NCBI RefSeq assembly: GCF_001650345.1
Contig: NZ_LVHF01000012.1
Span: forward strand, 434,001-498,000
From: Photobacterium jeanii
GTDB lineage: Bacteria > Pseudomonadota > Gammaproteobacteria > Enterobacterales > Vibrionaceae
Direction of reading: 5' to 3'
DNA length: 64,000 nt
In this document: positions 9,678-17,148 of the stretch, in pieces
Layout: each line of letters opens with the position of its first letter
Numbering within the stretch: position 1 is the stretch's first letter
The notes under the pieces: model-generated
The model's database searches: none
Seen by the model: only the letters and a program-made list of their open reading frames with translations
Told to the model about the DNA's origin: nothing
Translations under genes and position numbers: made by a program

Positions 9678-10850
9678 TTAATCTTCTGTTACCTCGTGAG
9701 CAACAAGCCCCTTATCAAAAAACAAGTCATATTCAATAAACTCACCTTTAACATTGTTTTCTGTCGACACATAACACTCAGAATTCAGGTCATCCCAAGC
9801 ATAGTGCGTTAAGCCAGTTGCAAACGCTTTATAATTACACTCATGCTCATAGTCAGCTCCACCCAAATATCTATCGCTAAAGTTTAGAGGTGCCGGTGTA
9901 ATTCTAGCTTTTTCACCAACTAACTCTTCAGTATATGTACCATCATCTTGACGCAATAAACATGAACTAGCGACTGGGATATAGTGGCTTACCCCTTCTT
10001 TCATTGCACCTTGTTTACAACTTTCTACATCGGTATAAACATCATATTCTGTAAACTTCAACACTTCAGGTGGCGCAATTGGAGTAATGATTGGCAACTT
10101 AGTCCAATCCGGCTCTTCAATAATCACATTTCCGTCTTTTTTACTAACCACAAACTCGCCATGGTTACCTTCATTATTACCGGTTTCAGTAATATATGGG
10201 ATATCTGTTGAAGTTGTTTTTCCCGTAAGTTCGGTAACTTCTAGCTTCGCATTTGCACGCACATAACCATAGAAATAGTGGTTTCCGTTAGCATCATCAA
10301 CGCGAACCATCTCTACTTTTCTATTTTCACCATCTTCAACCAGTGAAACACTTTCAATATTAGCAATATCTTCATCACGGTATACCGCCGTAATATACAT
10401 CCATCCATGATTGACAAACTTTAATTGAAATTCAACTTGAGTATTGCTGATTTCAGTTTGAGCATGGTAGGTATAGATTTGTGAGACATTACCATTAAGT
10501 TTGTCTGGGCTTTCAACATCATCTTTATGATAAGCAGTAATTATCGCTTCCCCAGTAACCGGGAAAGTAAAATTGCCATCGACAAGACTTAAACCTGTAC
10601 GATGACCATTCTCACCACCATCTTGCAGCTCGTTAATTTCAACAACATAATCATCTAACTTCCAATCATGTTGATACTCATTGATGCTATTTACCCCTAC
10701 AAGATTAGATTTCACCTCCATTACAGGCGCCACAGTTGTAGACATATCTACATATCGTTCTTGCTGGGGTTGATAAATATAATCCTCTGAATCATTACAG
10801 CCAGATAAAGCAATTATTACAGAGGATAGTATTATTGATTTTTTAAACAT
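9678..10850 (-). CDS. Paralogous lipoprotein 1 of the beta-barrel/lipoprotein operon
   Basis: A 390-residue lipoprotein (lipobox LSGC, Cys18), the shortest of the three paralogues. It has the shared N-terminal domain (about 38-250: APVMEVKS, WMYITAVYRDEDIA, HYFYGYVR, GNHGEFVVS, PDWTKL), then two PAN-like Cys pairs (Cys278/Cys297 with SHYIPV core, Cys338/Cys359 with THYAWD core), and stops where the longer paralogues begin their third domain. GAGGGAAAT sits just before the ATG, the best ribosome binding site of the operon. It begins 20 bases after the beta-barrel gene. Unknown function; surface or periplasmic face of the outer membrane is likely. Confidence 0.8.
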   Translation of the reverse strand: MFKKSIILSSVIIALSGCNDSEDYIYQPQQERYVDMSTTVAPVMEVKSNLVGVNSINEYQHDWKLDDYVVEINELQDGGENGHRTGLSLVDGNFTFPVTGEAIITAYHKDDVESPDKLNGNVSQIYTYHAQTEISNTQVEFQLKFVNHGWMYITAVYRDEDIANIESVSLVEDGENRKVEMVRVDDANGNHYFYGYVRANAKLEVTELTGKTTSTDIPYITETGNNEGNHGEFVVSKKDGNVIIEEPDWTKLPIITPIAPPEVLKFTEYDVYTDVESCKQGAMKEGVSHYIPVASSCLLRQDDGTYTEELVGEKARITPAPLNFSDRYLGGADYEHECNYKAFATGLTHYAWDDLNSECYVSTENNVKGEFIEYDLFFDKGLVAHEVTED

Positions 10851-10870
10851 ATTTCCCTCAATATAGGTAA

Positions 10871-11416
10871 CTAGAATTTATAACCAACACCTAAATAAAG
10901 TGTTGAAATATCAACATGTGAATATTCACCATTGATATCTATTACTTTGTAATTCGACTCTACGTAGTATGATGTTTTAGGTATGTCTACTTGCACGTCC
11001 AAACCAAAACTCACGCCATATTCAGAGTCTTTATTCTTTCCATTGGGTGAATCTAACTCTAAGTTATAATTCGCAATACCTAACATTGGAGAAAAACGAA
11101 ACCACTGTATATCAGCAGGTCGATATGTCACACCAAGCATTAAATTCCACATAGACTCATCAATAGACAAACTATTTACATTATCGTTGCTGGCAGCATA
11201 TTCGAAGTATCCTGTTGCTCCCCATTCAGAGTCTTTTGTGAATAAGGTATACGCTAGCCCTACCCCTTCAATCGTGGTATTCGCTAATTCCTGATCAGCT
11301 TTCATCTGTGCCAGACCGACTGACACATAATTTTCATACTTAGCTTCATTTGATAATGCAGAGCTAGAAATAAAGCCAAGTATGCATAGCGGTATGATTT
11401 TGCCTTTCTTTCTCAT
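10871..11416 (-). CDS. Outer-membrane beta-barrel protein (Ail/OmpX-like)
   Basis: A 181-residue protein with a signal peptide (MRKKGKIIPLC..., cleavage near SALS-NEA) and about eight amphipathic strands, ending in a C-terminal aromatic-rich strand LYLGVGYKF with the terminal Phe typical of BAM-inserted barrels. Length and pattern (SVGLAQMK, LMLGVTYRP, FSPMLGIANYNLEL) fit the eight-stranded OmpX/Ail/Lom type. I chose the ATG at 11416 because it gives a clean signal peptide; an upstream ATG at 11455 adds 13 residues. It is the first gene of the operon with three lipoproteins, which suggests it is a membrane partner or anchor for them. Confidence 0.75.
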   Translation of the reverse strand: MRKKGKIIPLCILGFISSSALSNEAKYENYVSVGLAQMKADQELANTTIEGVGLAYTLFTKDSEWGATGYFEYAASNDNVNSLSIDESMWNLMLGVTYRPADIQWFRFSPMLGIANYNLELDSPNGKNKDSEYGVSFGLDVQVDIPKTSYYVESNYKVIDINGEYSHVDISTLYLGVGYKF

Positions 11417-11558
11417 TGTTATTATTAAAGTTGTTAATTTTATACAGAATATCATCCAGTATAAAATTCAGCAACAGATACAACTAAAAAATGCTCGCCA
11501 TATGTTACAGAGTGTTAACCTTTCTATAGCTATCCTTACTCTCTTAAGCCAATAAATG

Positions 11559-11588
11559 TTGTCCTTCATTTTCTAGCATGCGTATAAT
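11559..11588 (+). promoter_or_regulatory. Sigma-70 promoter of ppiB
   Basis: TTGTCC (11559-11564) and a perfect TATAAT (11583-11588) are separated by 18 bases, 35 bases before the ppiB start codon. Confidence 0.7.
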
Positions 11589-11623
11589 TCCCACCGGAAA
11601 TAGCAACTAACACGGTTAAACTA

Positions 11624-12118
11624 ATGATTATTCTAAGCACCAACATGGGCGACATTGAGATTGAGTTGAACATGGAGCGCGCGCCAGTCACTTGTAAGAA
11701 CTTTTTGAAATACTGTCAGGAAGGTTTTTACGAAGGCACTATTTTTCACCGTGTGATCAAAGGCTTCATGATCCAAGGTGGTGGCCACACTGCTGACATG
11801 ACTGAAAAGCCAACACATGCACCTATCGCGAATGAAGCTAATCGTGGCCTGAAAAATGAAATCGGTACTATCGCAATGGCACGTACTGATGCACCACATT
11901 CAGCAACAGCGCAATTCTTTATTAACTTAGATAACAATGATTTCTTGGATCACACTGCTACCACCAACATGGGCTGGGGTTATTGTGTGTTTGGTAAAGT
12001 GACTGCGGGTATGGATGTAGTGAAGAAAATTGCCGTTGTTCGCACAACCTGCAAACGTGGCCACGACGACGTACCAAGTGAGCCAATCGTAATTGAAAAG
12101 GTCACTATTAAAGAGTAA
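11624..12118 (+). CDS. ppiB: Peptidyl-prolyl cis-trans isomerase B (cyclophilin)
   Basis: A 164-residue cytoplasmic cyclophilin with no signal peptide, full family length. Recognisable cyclophilin motifs include [13 protein letters not shown], the catalytic Arg of [23 protein letters not shown] and [14 protein letters not shown]. It catalyses cis-trans isomerisation of X-Pro bonds during folding. It has its own sigma-70 promoter and terminator and is divergent from the beta-barrel operon. Confidence 0.96.
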   Translation: MIILSTNMGDIEIELNMERAPVTCKNFLKYCQEGFYEGTIFHRVIKGFMIQGGGHTADMTEKPTHAPIANEANRGLKNEIGTIAMARTDAPHSATAQFFINLDNNDFLDHTATTNMGWGYCVFGKVTAGMDVVKKIAVVRTTCKRGHDDVPSEPIVIEKVTIKE

Positions 12119-12157
12119 GCACAGCTCACTCTGTCGGGTATGAAACCACAAAAAAAG

Positions 12158-12200
12158 CACTGACTTCGTCACATTCGTGAATACAAGTCAGTGTTTTTTT
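12158..12200 (+). terminator. Terminator of ppiB
   Basis: A 9-bp stem (CACTGACTT / AAGTCAGTG) flanked by an A-run and followed by eight T residues, 40 bases after the ppiB stop codon. It can also serve the convergent minus-strand gene. Confidence 0.85.
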
Positions 12201-12259
12201 TCGTTTATATACGAGAGACTTACCACAGCAAACAAGCTGCAATAACAATAGAGAAGCAG

Positions 12260-12616
12260 TTAGATCAATAAACAAACCAGTAAGCTGAATGCCCCAGAAA
12301 TAAACAACTTGGTACTTAACCCAAGATCTACTGTCGTCTGGTGCGATGCTTCTGTCGATTCGTCGGCAAGCGATGCCGCCATTCTGGTTGCTTTCGATGG
12401 ACTGTGATGTAAGTGATTAATGCCTCTGGGCGTGGAGAACAAGAAAAAAGCACCAATAGCCCATTGAATCACAAGAGCGTAGAAAAAGTAGTCGCTCAAA
12501 AAACGAATCTCAATTGCCCCCCACAACCAATCACCCACCTTCAGTAAGGCAAAAATAACCCCGTGGCTAATCGCAATAAAAAATACAGCCGCTAATACAT
12601 TCCTTGTATATTGCAT
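12260..12616 (-). CDS. Small integral membrane protein, unknown
   Basis: A 118-residue protein with three predicted membrane helices: residues about 6-27, 44-62 and 98-117, and a polar central stretch with His/Ser/Glu-rich residues. I do not recognise the family. It is the last gene of a three-gene minus-strand run (methyltransferase, 99-residue protein, this gene), 14 bases after the preceding stop codon, so it is probably cotranscribed. Confidence 0.65.
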   Translation of the reverse strand: MQYTRNVLAAVFFIAISHGVIFALLKVGDWLWGAIEIRFLSDYFFYALVIQWAIGAFFLFSTPRGINHLHHSPSKATRMAASLADESTEASHQTTVDLGLSTKLFISGAFSLLVCLLI

Positions 12617-12630
12617 CGCTCTCCTTACTT

Positions 12631-12930
12631 TTACTCATTCCTTAACACTGAATATGGCTCATACTCAATTTTGCTATAGGTGCCTTCATCCAATTTTAAG
12701 GTATGACAATCTACTTCAGCATCTTCACCGAGCAAATTCACCTCTATCCACAGTTGATTATCTTGATCGATCATCCAAACTCGCCATAGTAACTCGGAAG
12801 ATACCACTAACTGGTAGATACGCGCATTATCAAACAAATCATGCGCTTCATTATTGACTGCGACCGCTAAATCTTGCGGCAGCGTGTGTACATTAACTAA
12901 ATAATCAATCATGATCTGGTTTATTGTCAT
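12631..12930 (-). CDS. Conserved hypothetical protein, translationally coupled to a methyltransferase
   Basis: A 99-residue acidic, soluble protein without signal or membrane segments. It contains WRVWMIDQDNQLWIEVNLLGEDAEVDCH, suggestive of a small alpha/beta fold, but I know no family for it. Its ATG overlaps the stop codon of the methyltransferase gene (ATGA), a sign of translational coupling and a shared role. Confidence 0.7.
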   Translation of the reverse strand: MTINQIMIDYLVNVHTLPQDLAVAVNNEAHDLFDNARIYQLVVSSELLWRVWMIDQDNQLWIEVNLLGEDAEVDCHTLKLDEGTYSKIEYEPYSVLRNE

Positions 12931-13595
12931 ACTGCGACGGCAGCCTCTATCGTTTGATTTTCTGTGACTTTTCGTTTGGTCGCAGACAAGTAAACCGCTT
13001 TCACTGATTTACCCAACACCTGCGTTGTGATGTTTTCAAATTTTGCAGTACTAGCAAGTGAGCTGGCAAGTTGAGGAGTCATCATGGTTGATGAACCAGA
13101 CTTAGCACCATAGGTTTTTACGAAGCGGTACTTAAGCCCAAGCTTATTGAAAAAGCTCATGCCATCTAAAGTGAAGCTCATCGCCATCAGCTTACCTTCC
13201 GGCTTTAATACCCGATTAGCCTCGGCTAATGCGCGTTCTGGCTCTGGGATCACATGCAGTAAGTTCGCCATAAACACAGTATCAAAACTGTTATCTTCGT
13301 AAGGCAAAGCAAAACAGTCAGCAGATTCCACGGTTACATGCTCAATACCATCAAAACGCTCTTTGGTAACCGCCACCATATCTTCTGAAAGATCTGTCGC
13401 TGTAATATGGCTGGCAGAATCCACAAAACATGATGTGTATGTACCATTACCGCAGCCAAGCTCAAGCATCTTGCCCAAATTCGTGACCGACAACAGTGCA
13501 ACTTTAACTCGCTGAATATCTTTTATTCCAACGACGTAGTTATTCTTTTCTTCAAAACTACTCGCAAATTGCTCCCACTTATTTTCGTCCGCCAT
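12927..13595 (-). CDS. Class I SAM-dependent methyltransferase (methyltransf_11 type)
   Basis: A 222-residue methyltransferase with motif I LELGCGNGTY, motif II ITATDLSEDM, ALPYEDNSFDTVFMANLLHVI (motif IV/V), and RVLKPEGKL. The arrangement is that of the UbiE/methyltransf_11 group. The substrate is unknown. First gene of a coupled three-gene unit; the upstream region has an AT-rich element resembling a Fur box. Confidence 0.85.
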   Translation of the reverse strand: MADENKWEQFASSFEEKNNYVVGIKDIQRVKVALLSVTNLGKMLELGCGNGTYTSCFVDSASHITATDLSEDMVAVTKERFDGIEHVTVESADCFALPYEDNSFDTVFMANLLHVIPEPERALAEANRVLKPEGKLMAMSFTLDGMSFFNKLGLKYRFVKTYGAKSGSSTMMTPQLASSLASTAKFENITTQVLGKSVKAVYLSATKRKVTENQTIEAAVAV

Positions 13596-13647
13596 CCCTT
13601 ATCATCCCTTCTTGAAATCACTTAAAACTCTTATTTCACAAAACCAC

Positions 13648-13667
13648 AAATAAGAATAATTATCAAA
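13648..13667. promoter_or_regulatory. Possible Fur-type element
   Basis: The minus strand here reads GATAATTATTCTTATT, which keeps the first GATAAT unit of the Fur consensus and matches it only partly afterwards (about 12 of 19). It lies about 55 bases upstream of the methyltransferase start, where a repressor could act. The match is weak. Confidence 0.3.
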
Positions 13668-13794
13668 AAGAAAAATAATAGCAGCAATTTTTTTGTTGAA
13701 TTGTGAGTCACTCTATTAAAAGCAATTTTCGGCATCTAACTTGCACAGCAAAATCATCGCTTAGACCTAACAAAAACGACCTTATAGCAAAAAC

Positions 13795-14025
13795 CTAAGA
13801 AGTGCCTTTCTTCAAAGAACGCAGTGTTTCTGCAATCAAAAAGAAAGTAATGAAAAATGATAGAAAGCTGAAAACCCCGACTGTCATTATCCCTAGTTCA
13901 TCTGGAGTGATGCTAGTGATCAGTTTAGGTTTTTCCAGATACGCTTTCTCTATAATGAAATCCTTTCGTAACTGATTGGCGCTATCAGGCGTGAGTAAGA
14001 AGTTATCTTTGAGGTTATTTTGCAT
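13795..14025 (-). CDS. Small single-pass membrane protein, unknown
   Basis: A 76-residue protein: a polar N-terminal half, one predicted membrane helix (about 46-68, Phe-rich), and a short basic tail RSLKKGTS. No clear ribosome binding site precedes the ATG. The composition is protein-like and no overlapping gene competes, but the family is unknown. It is flanked by unrelated genes. Confidence 0.5.
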   Translation of the reverse strand: MQNNLKDNFLLTPDSANQLRKDFIIEKAYLEKPKLITSITPDELGIMTVGVFSFLSFFITFFLIAETLRSLKKGTS

Positions 14026-14151
14026 AAAATAAAAGCACAGTGATAAGACGGCGCAAGTATAATTACACTACTATCAGTAAGGCAATCACTAAGCCTAACC
14101 GTGACACCATGTCTTATCTCCAACATTCATATTGGCGCATTCTGCTGTTTT

Positions 14152-14724
14152 TTACGCCGACAATACGAACTCAAAATAAGCTTGTTGATCATCTTGGCTA
14201 TCAGCAATGTGCATTTGAAGGTGCTGTCGTTCACTCCCGCCCCACCATTCGTTCCCTGTTTGCTCTGGAAGATAGAGCTGAGTGGTGAGTAGTTCTTGTT
14301 TTCCCCGCCATAGCTTAACGTGAATATGAGGCGGACGCGGCCCGTAAGGTACCGGATAAATAGTTCGAAATGCATAACGTCCACGCTCATCCGTCTGAAC
14401 CGAACCAAAGCCAGCAAAGTGAGAGTCGAAATTTTGGTTATTCGGCTGCTGAGGATGATCGTAAATACCATTGGCATCACACTGCCAAATTTCAATACGA
14501 ATGCCATTAAGTGGCTGACCAGCTTTGTTCAGCACTTGCCCCTTCAGCATCATTTCTTTGCCTTTCAGCCCAGCATCACTTAGAACCAAATCACTTCGAT
14601 CTGGAATCGCAACAACAGGGTAAAACGGCCCTTCTGCCTGGCTAGGCGTTAGTTGCTTTTCATTTCCTCGTGAAGGAAAGGCAAGCCAAACTGCCGAAAT
14701 GGCTAAAAACTGACGTCGCTTCAT
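14152..14724 (-). CDS. Tat-exported intradiol ring-cleavage dioxygenase-like protein
   Basis: A 190-residue protein of the protocatechuate 3,4-dioxygenase/catechol 1,2-dioxygenase fold. It begins with a twin-arginine signal, MKRRQFL followed by a hydrophobic core. The family signature AEGPFYP is present, then IEIWQCDANGIYDH with the first Tyr ligand, a second Tyr in RTIYPVPYG, and PPHIHVKLW supplying the His ligands, so all four non-heme Fe(III) ligands appear to be retained. It would open aromatic diols in the periplasm. No other aromatic-degradation gene is nearby, so the substrate and purpose are open. Confidence 0.8.
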   Translation of the reverse strand: MKRRQFLAISAVWLAFPSRGNEKQLTPSQAEGPFYPVVAIPDRSDLVLSDAGLKGKEMMLKGQVLNKAGQPLNGIRIEIWQCDANGIYDHPQQPNNQNFDSHFAGFGSVQTDERGRYAFRTIYPVPYGPRPPHIHVKLWRGKQELLTTQLYLPEQTGNEWWGGSERQHLQMHIADSQDDQQAYFEFVLSA

Positions 14725-15029
14725 TGTACTCTCTCACTTAATCGCAATATAAACTAAGTGTGGCTCACAAGACGTATTTTGCCTGTACGTTTATCTCAAC
14801 GTTCTAAGACTCATCTCTCAGGCTGATCAGCAAAAGCGCAATACCTACTAACTTAAAGCAACAAAACGCTAAGTTGCTGTGAATTATGCGATTTAAACCC
14901 CAATAGAAAATATTCAATATTGAACATTTACATGCAGTATTTATATCCTATTACTATGCAACGCTCATAATACAAAGATGCGCTGAGTATCAGCGCTCAC
15001 CTAATTCAATTTCAAAGGACGAAGTTTTA
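14725..15029. other. Intergenic region between divergent genes
   Basis: About 300 bases with no gene. It holds the promoters of the dioxygenase-like gene and of the membrane protein starting at 15030. A+T-rich sequence with a partial inverted repeat AATATTCAATATT near 14909 is the only structure noticed. Confidence 0.4.
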
Positions 15030-15383
15030 ATGAATACTCCATTACGAGTGCTAGTGGGACTAGTCGGAATTGTTTCTATCTTAATTGGCTTATTATTTAT
15101 GGGTGGCGGTCAACTCTTTGATAGCATAATGGCAGCCGAAGGTATCTACTTAGGGCAGTCACTCTTTACTATATTAGCGCTCAGCTTTTTTGTTATTGGC
15201 GGGCTGGGTACTTACGGGGCTTTTGCGGCTAATAAACTATGCTGTGGTATTTTCTTAGCCCTACTTTTGTTTGGCTGGCCTATTGGAACTATTTACAGCG
15301 CAATTTGCTTCCTCATTATGATTACAACCACTGACAGTGACGAAAATCAAAACCAAGAACAGAATCAAGAGCAAACCCAATAG
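15030..15383 (+). CDS. Small multi-pass membrane protein with Gln/Asn/Glu tail
   Basis: A 117-residue protein with three predicted membrane helices (about 8-27, 43-66, 72-98) and a hydrophilic C-terminal tail made of short NQ/EQ repeats after TTTDSDEN. AAAGGACGAAG gives a good ribosome binding site. The family is not recognised. Lone gene with its own terminator. Confidence 0.65.
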   Translation: MNTPLRVLVGLVGIVSILIGLLFMGGGQLFDSIMAAEGIYLGQSLFTILALSFFVIGGLGTYGAFAANKLCCGIFLALLLFGWPIGTIYSAICFLIMITTTDSDENQNQEQNQEQTQ

Positions 15384-15437
15384 CCAGTTTGTTATCACCA
15401 TTTGACTATCACCCTTTAACTATCAGTCAGAACGCAT

Positions 15438-15466
15438 AAAGGTCAGCTTTTGCTGACCTTTATTTT
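15438..15466. terminator. Bidirectional terminator
   Basis: A perfect 10-bp stem (AAAGGTCAGC / GCTGACCTTT) with a TTTT loop, followed by ATTTTAATT, lies between convergent genes. Confidence 0.85.
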
Positions 15467-15492
15467 AATTCGAGGAAGACCGTTAGACTGAC

Positions 15493-15861
15493 TTATTCAG
15501 GTTGGTTTAACCCTAATTCTTTTTGCTTTTTCTTCGTTAGCCCTAAAGATACGAGGCGATAAGATTCATCCAGATAGTATTTCAGTTCTTCATCAGTTTC
15601 TGCGGTACTGTCAAAGTGCTGAATCCATTTCATGCCACGAGTAGCAAAATATGGTGCAGGTTTATACCCATCCTTTTCGCTTAAAAAGACATAATTAAGA
15701 TCTGACGTTTTGAACACAAAAGCAGGTTTATCCTCAGAGCCCCAGCCACCAATGGCGAACACTTTACCACCGACTTTCCAAACATGCGCATTACCCCACT
15801 GCATAACATAAGTTGTAGCAACTTTTGCACGGCAAAAATCATTAAACTCTTCAAACGTCAT
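15493..15861 (-). CDS. MmcQ/YjbR family protein
   Basis: A 122-residue cytoplasmic protein of the MmcQ/YjbR (DUF419) family. The typical landmarks are present: MTFEEFNDFC start, TTYVMQWGNAHVWKVGGKVFAI, the FKTSDLNYVFL core, and a C-terminal YRLVSLGLTKKKQKELG where most members have a conserved SY-x-LV-x-x-LTKK motif. The fold is DNA-binding-like (double wing), but no specific role is established. It precedes no operon partner; the GNAT gene ends 30 bases upstream and may be cotranscribed. Confidence 0.85.
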   Translation of the reverse strand: MTFEEFNDFCRAKVATTYVMQWGNAHVWKVGGKVFAIGGWGSEDKPAFVFKTSDLNYVFLSEKDGYKPAPYFATRGMKWIQHFDSTAETDEELKYYLDESYRLVSLGLTKKKQKELGLNQPE

Positions 15862-15891
15862 CGCATTGCTCTCCCAGCTTTATAATGCTGA

Positions 15892-16395
15892 CTATAGTTC
15901 AATAGCCAATCGCAGCATATCTTTGTGCTGAACGCCATACTCAAAAATGGGCTCAGAGTAATTATCGAGAAAATGATCCTTGATGATGGCATCAACTCTA
16001 AAGCCTAAGCGCTGATAATAAGTAAGCTGATAACCAAAACTTCCCGTACCTAACTCAACTCGCGTAACACCATTTGATGCTAATTGTTCGAGTGAATATG
16101 AAAGCAACTTAGTACCAATGCCTTGCGCTTGAAGTGACGGTGTCACTGACACATTAAATATCTCTACTACATCTTCACCCTTTATAGGGTTAGCAATACA
16201 AACACCGACGATAGACTTATCATGCATTGCCGCAAAACAGTAGCCGTTCTGTGCCCATAAATATGAGTTCACACTCTCCTCACAAGGATCTGCTTCTAGT
16301 AATAAACTCATTGGGATTTGTGACGGCGTTATGCGTTGAAGACTCAATTTTTGAGGTTTGCTGGAGTCAGTATTATTCACGATTACGCCACTCAT
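15892..16395 (-). CDS. GNAT family N-acetyltransferase
   Basis: A 167-residue GNAT acetyltransferase. Beta-4 runs through VVEIFNVSVTPSLQAQGIGTKLL, containing the acetyl-CoA pyrophosphate loop Q-A-Q-G-I-G, followed by VTRVELGTGSFGYQLTYYQRLGFR, the beta-5/alpha-4 part. Substrate unknown. It lies 30 bases upstream of the MmcQ-type gene on the same strand. Confidence 0.85.
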   Translation of the reverse strand: MSGVIVNNTDSSKPQKLSLQRITPSQIPMSLLLEADPCEESVNSYLWAQNGYCFAAMHDKSIVGVCIANPIKGEDVVEIFNVSVTPSLQAQGIGTKLLSYSLEQLASNGVTRVELGTGSFGYQLTYYQRLGFRVDAIIKDHFLDNYSEPIFEYGVQHKDMLRLAIEL

Positions 16396-16504
16396 GCTCT
16401 TGATAATAAATCCCCGCTAGTATGCCACGCTTAAGGCAACAAAGGCTGAACCAAGAATACAATCAAACTCACGCTGACTAACTTCTTATCTTTCAGATCT
16501 ATCG

Positions 16505-16843
16505 CTAACCCAGCACACGTTGGAAAATAAAGGTAATGACCGCCATAGATGCAATACCAATATTAATCAGCAACATCTTCTTCTCATGCTGACGTTCTAG
16601 CAATAAACGGGCTTCTAACTCTTGTTTGTTTTTCTGATGTAACTCGTCAACCATTGTCATCACATCTTGCTTAAGACGTTTACCCGCTTGCTCGATACGC
16701 TCATCAACCATATCTAAAACAGGCACAAACTGCTTGGTGGCTAACTCACCCTCTTTTGCTGTCTCAACCACGCTTTTAGCATCATTTACTGAGGTATTAA
16801 ATTTATCGAGTGCACTTCCAAATTTATCTAACTTATTTAGCAT
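16505..16843 (-). CDS. Coiled-coil protein with C-terminal membrane anchor
   Basis: A 112-residue protein with heptad-rich helices (about 5-85, many E/K/L/Q) and one C-terminal membrane helix (about 88-108, LLINIGIASMAVITFIF). I chose the ATG at 16843 because TGAGGAAG stands 3-9 bases upstream; another ATG at 16861 overlaps the stop codon of the previous gene as TAATG. Terminal gene of the WYL-locus run. The tail-anchored coiled-coil layout suggests it assembles with the other membrane-active members. Family unknown. Confidence 0.7.
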   Translation of the reverse strand: MLNKLDKFGSALDKFNTSVNDAKSVVETAKEGELATKQFVPVLDMVDERIEQAGKRLKQDVMTMVDELHQKNKQELEARLLLERQHEKKMLLINIGIASMAVITFIFQRVLG

Positions 16844-16860
16844 GACTTCCTCACTTGTCA

Positions 16861-17148
16861 TTATGACGACCAACCTTGTGGCTCGGGTAAACTGCGGCAA
16901 ATAACCAAATTCATATCAACGAACTCCTGCCACTCATATTGCTCTGAATAATTTTGTTGATATTGCAACTCAACCCGACATATCTCAGGACGCTGTTCAT
17001 AGATCTGGCACTGCTTAGAATGCGTGTCGAGATAGCGGCAGGTACCGTCACCTCTGTCTAGCGCTTTCGTCAACTCAGACAAATGCACATTGCCACAACA
17101 TTTACCGCAGCCATTACAGGGAAACGGTGCTCGCTTCACACTACTCAT
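16861..17148 (-). CDS. YkgJ-type zinc/iron-chelating Cys-cluster protein
   Basis: A 95-residue protein of the YkgJ (UPF0153, CxxCxxCC) family. The cluster FPCNGCGKCCGNV is intact, and later Cys residues occur in GTCRYLD, KQCQIYEQRPEICRVE and VICRSL, as the family requires for binding a metal ion. The ATG at 17148 overlaps the stop codon of the large upstream gene (ATGA), so translation is coupled; the longer reading starting at 17163 is less likely. Its place inside the WYL locus implies a maturation or redox role for that system, which is inference. Confidence 0.82.
   Translation of the reverse strand: MSSVKRAPFPCNGCGKCCGNVHLSELTKALDRGDGTCRYLDTHSKQCQIYEQRPEICRVELQYQQNYSEQYEWQEFVDMNLVICRSLPEPQGWSS

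Noticed and set aside
14040..14583. Open frames on the plus strand across the dioxygenase gene
   Set aside because: They are antisense to a gene with full family motifs and show no ribosome binding sites.
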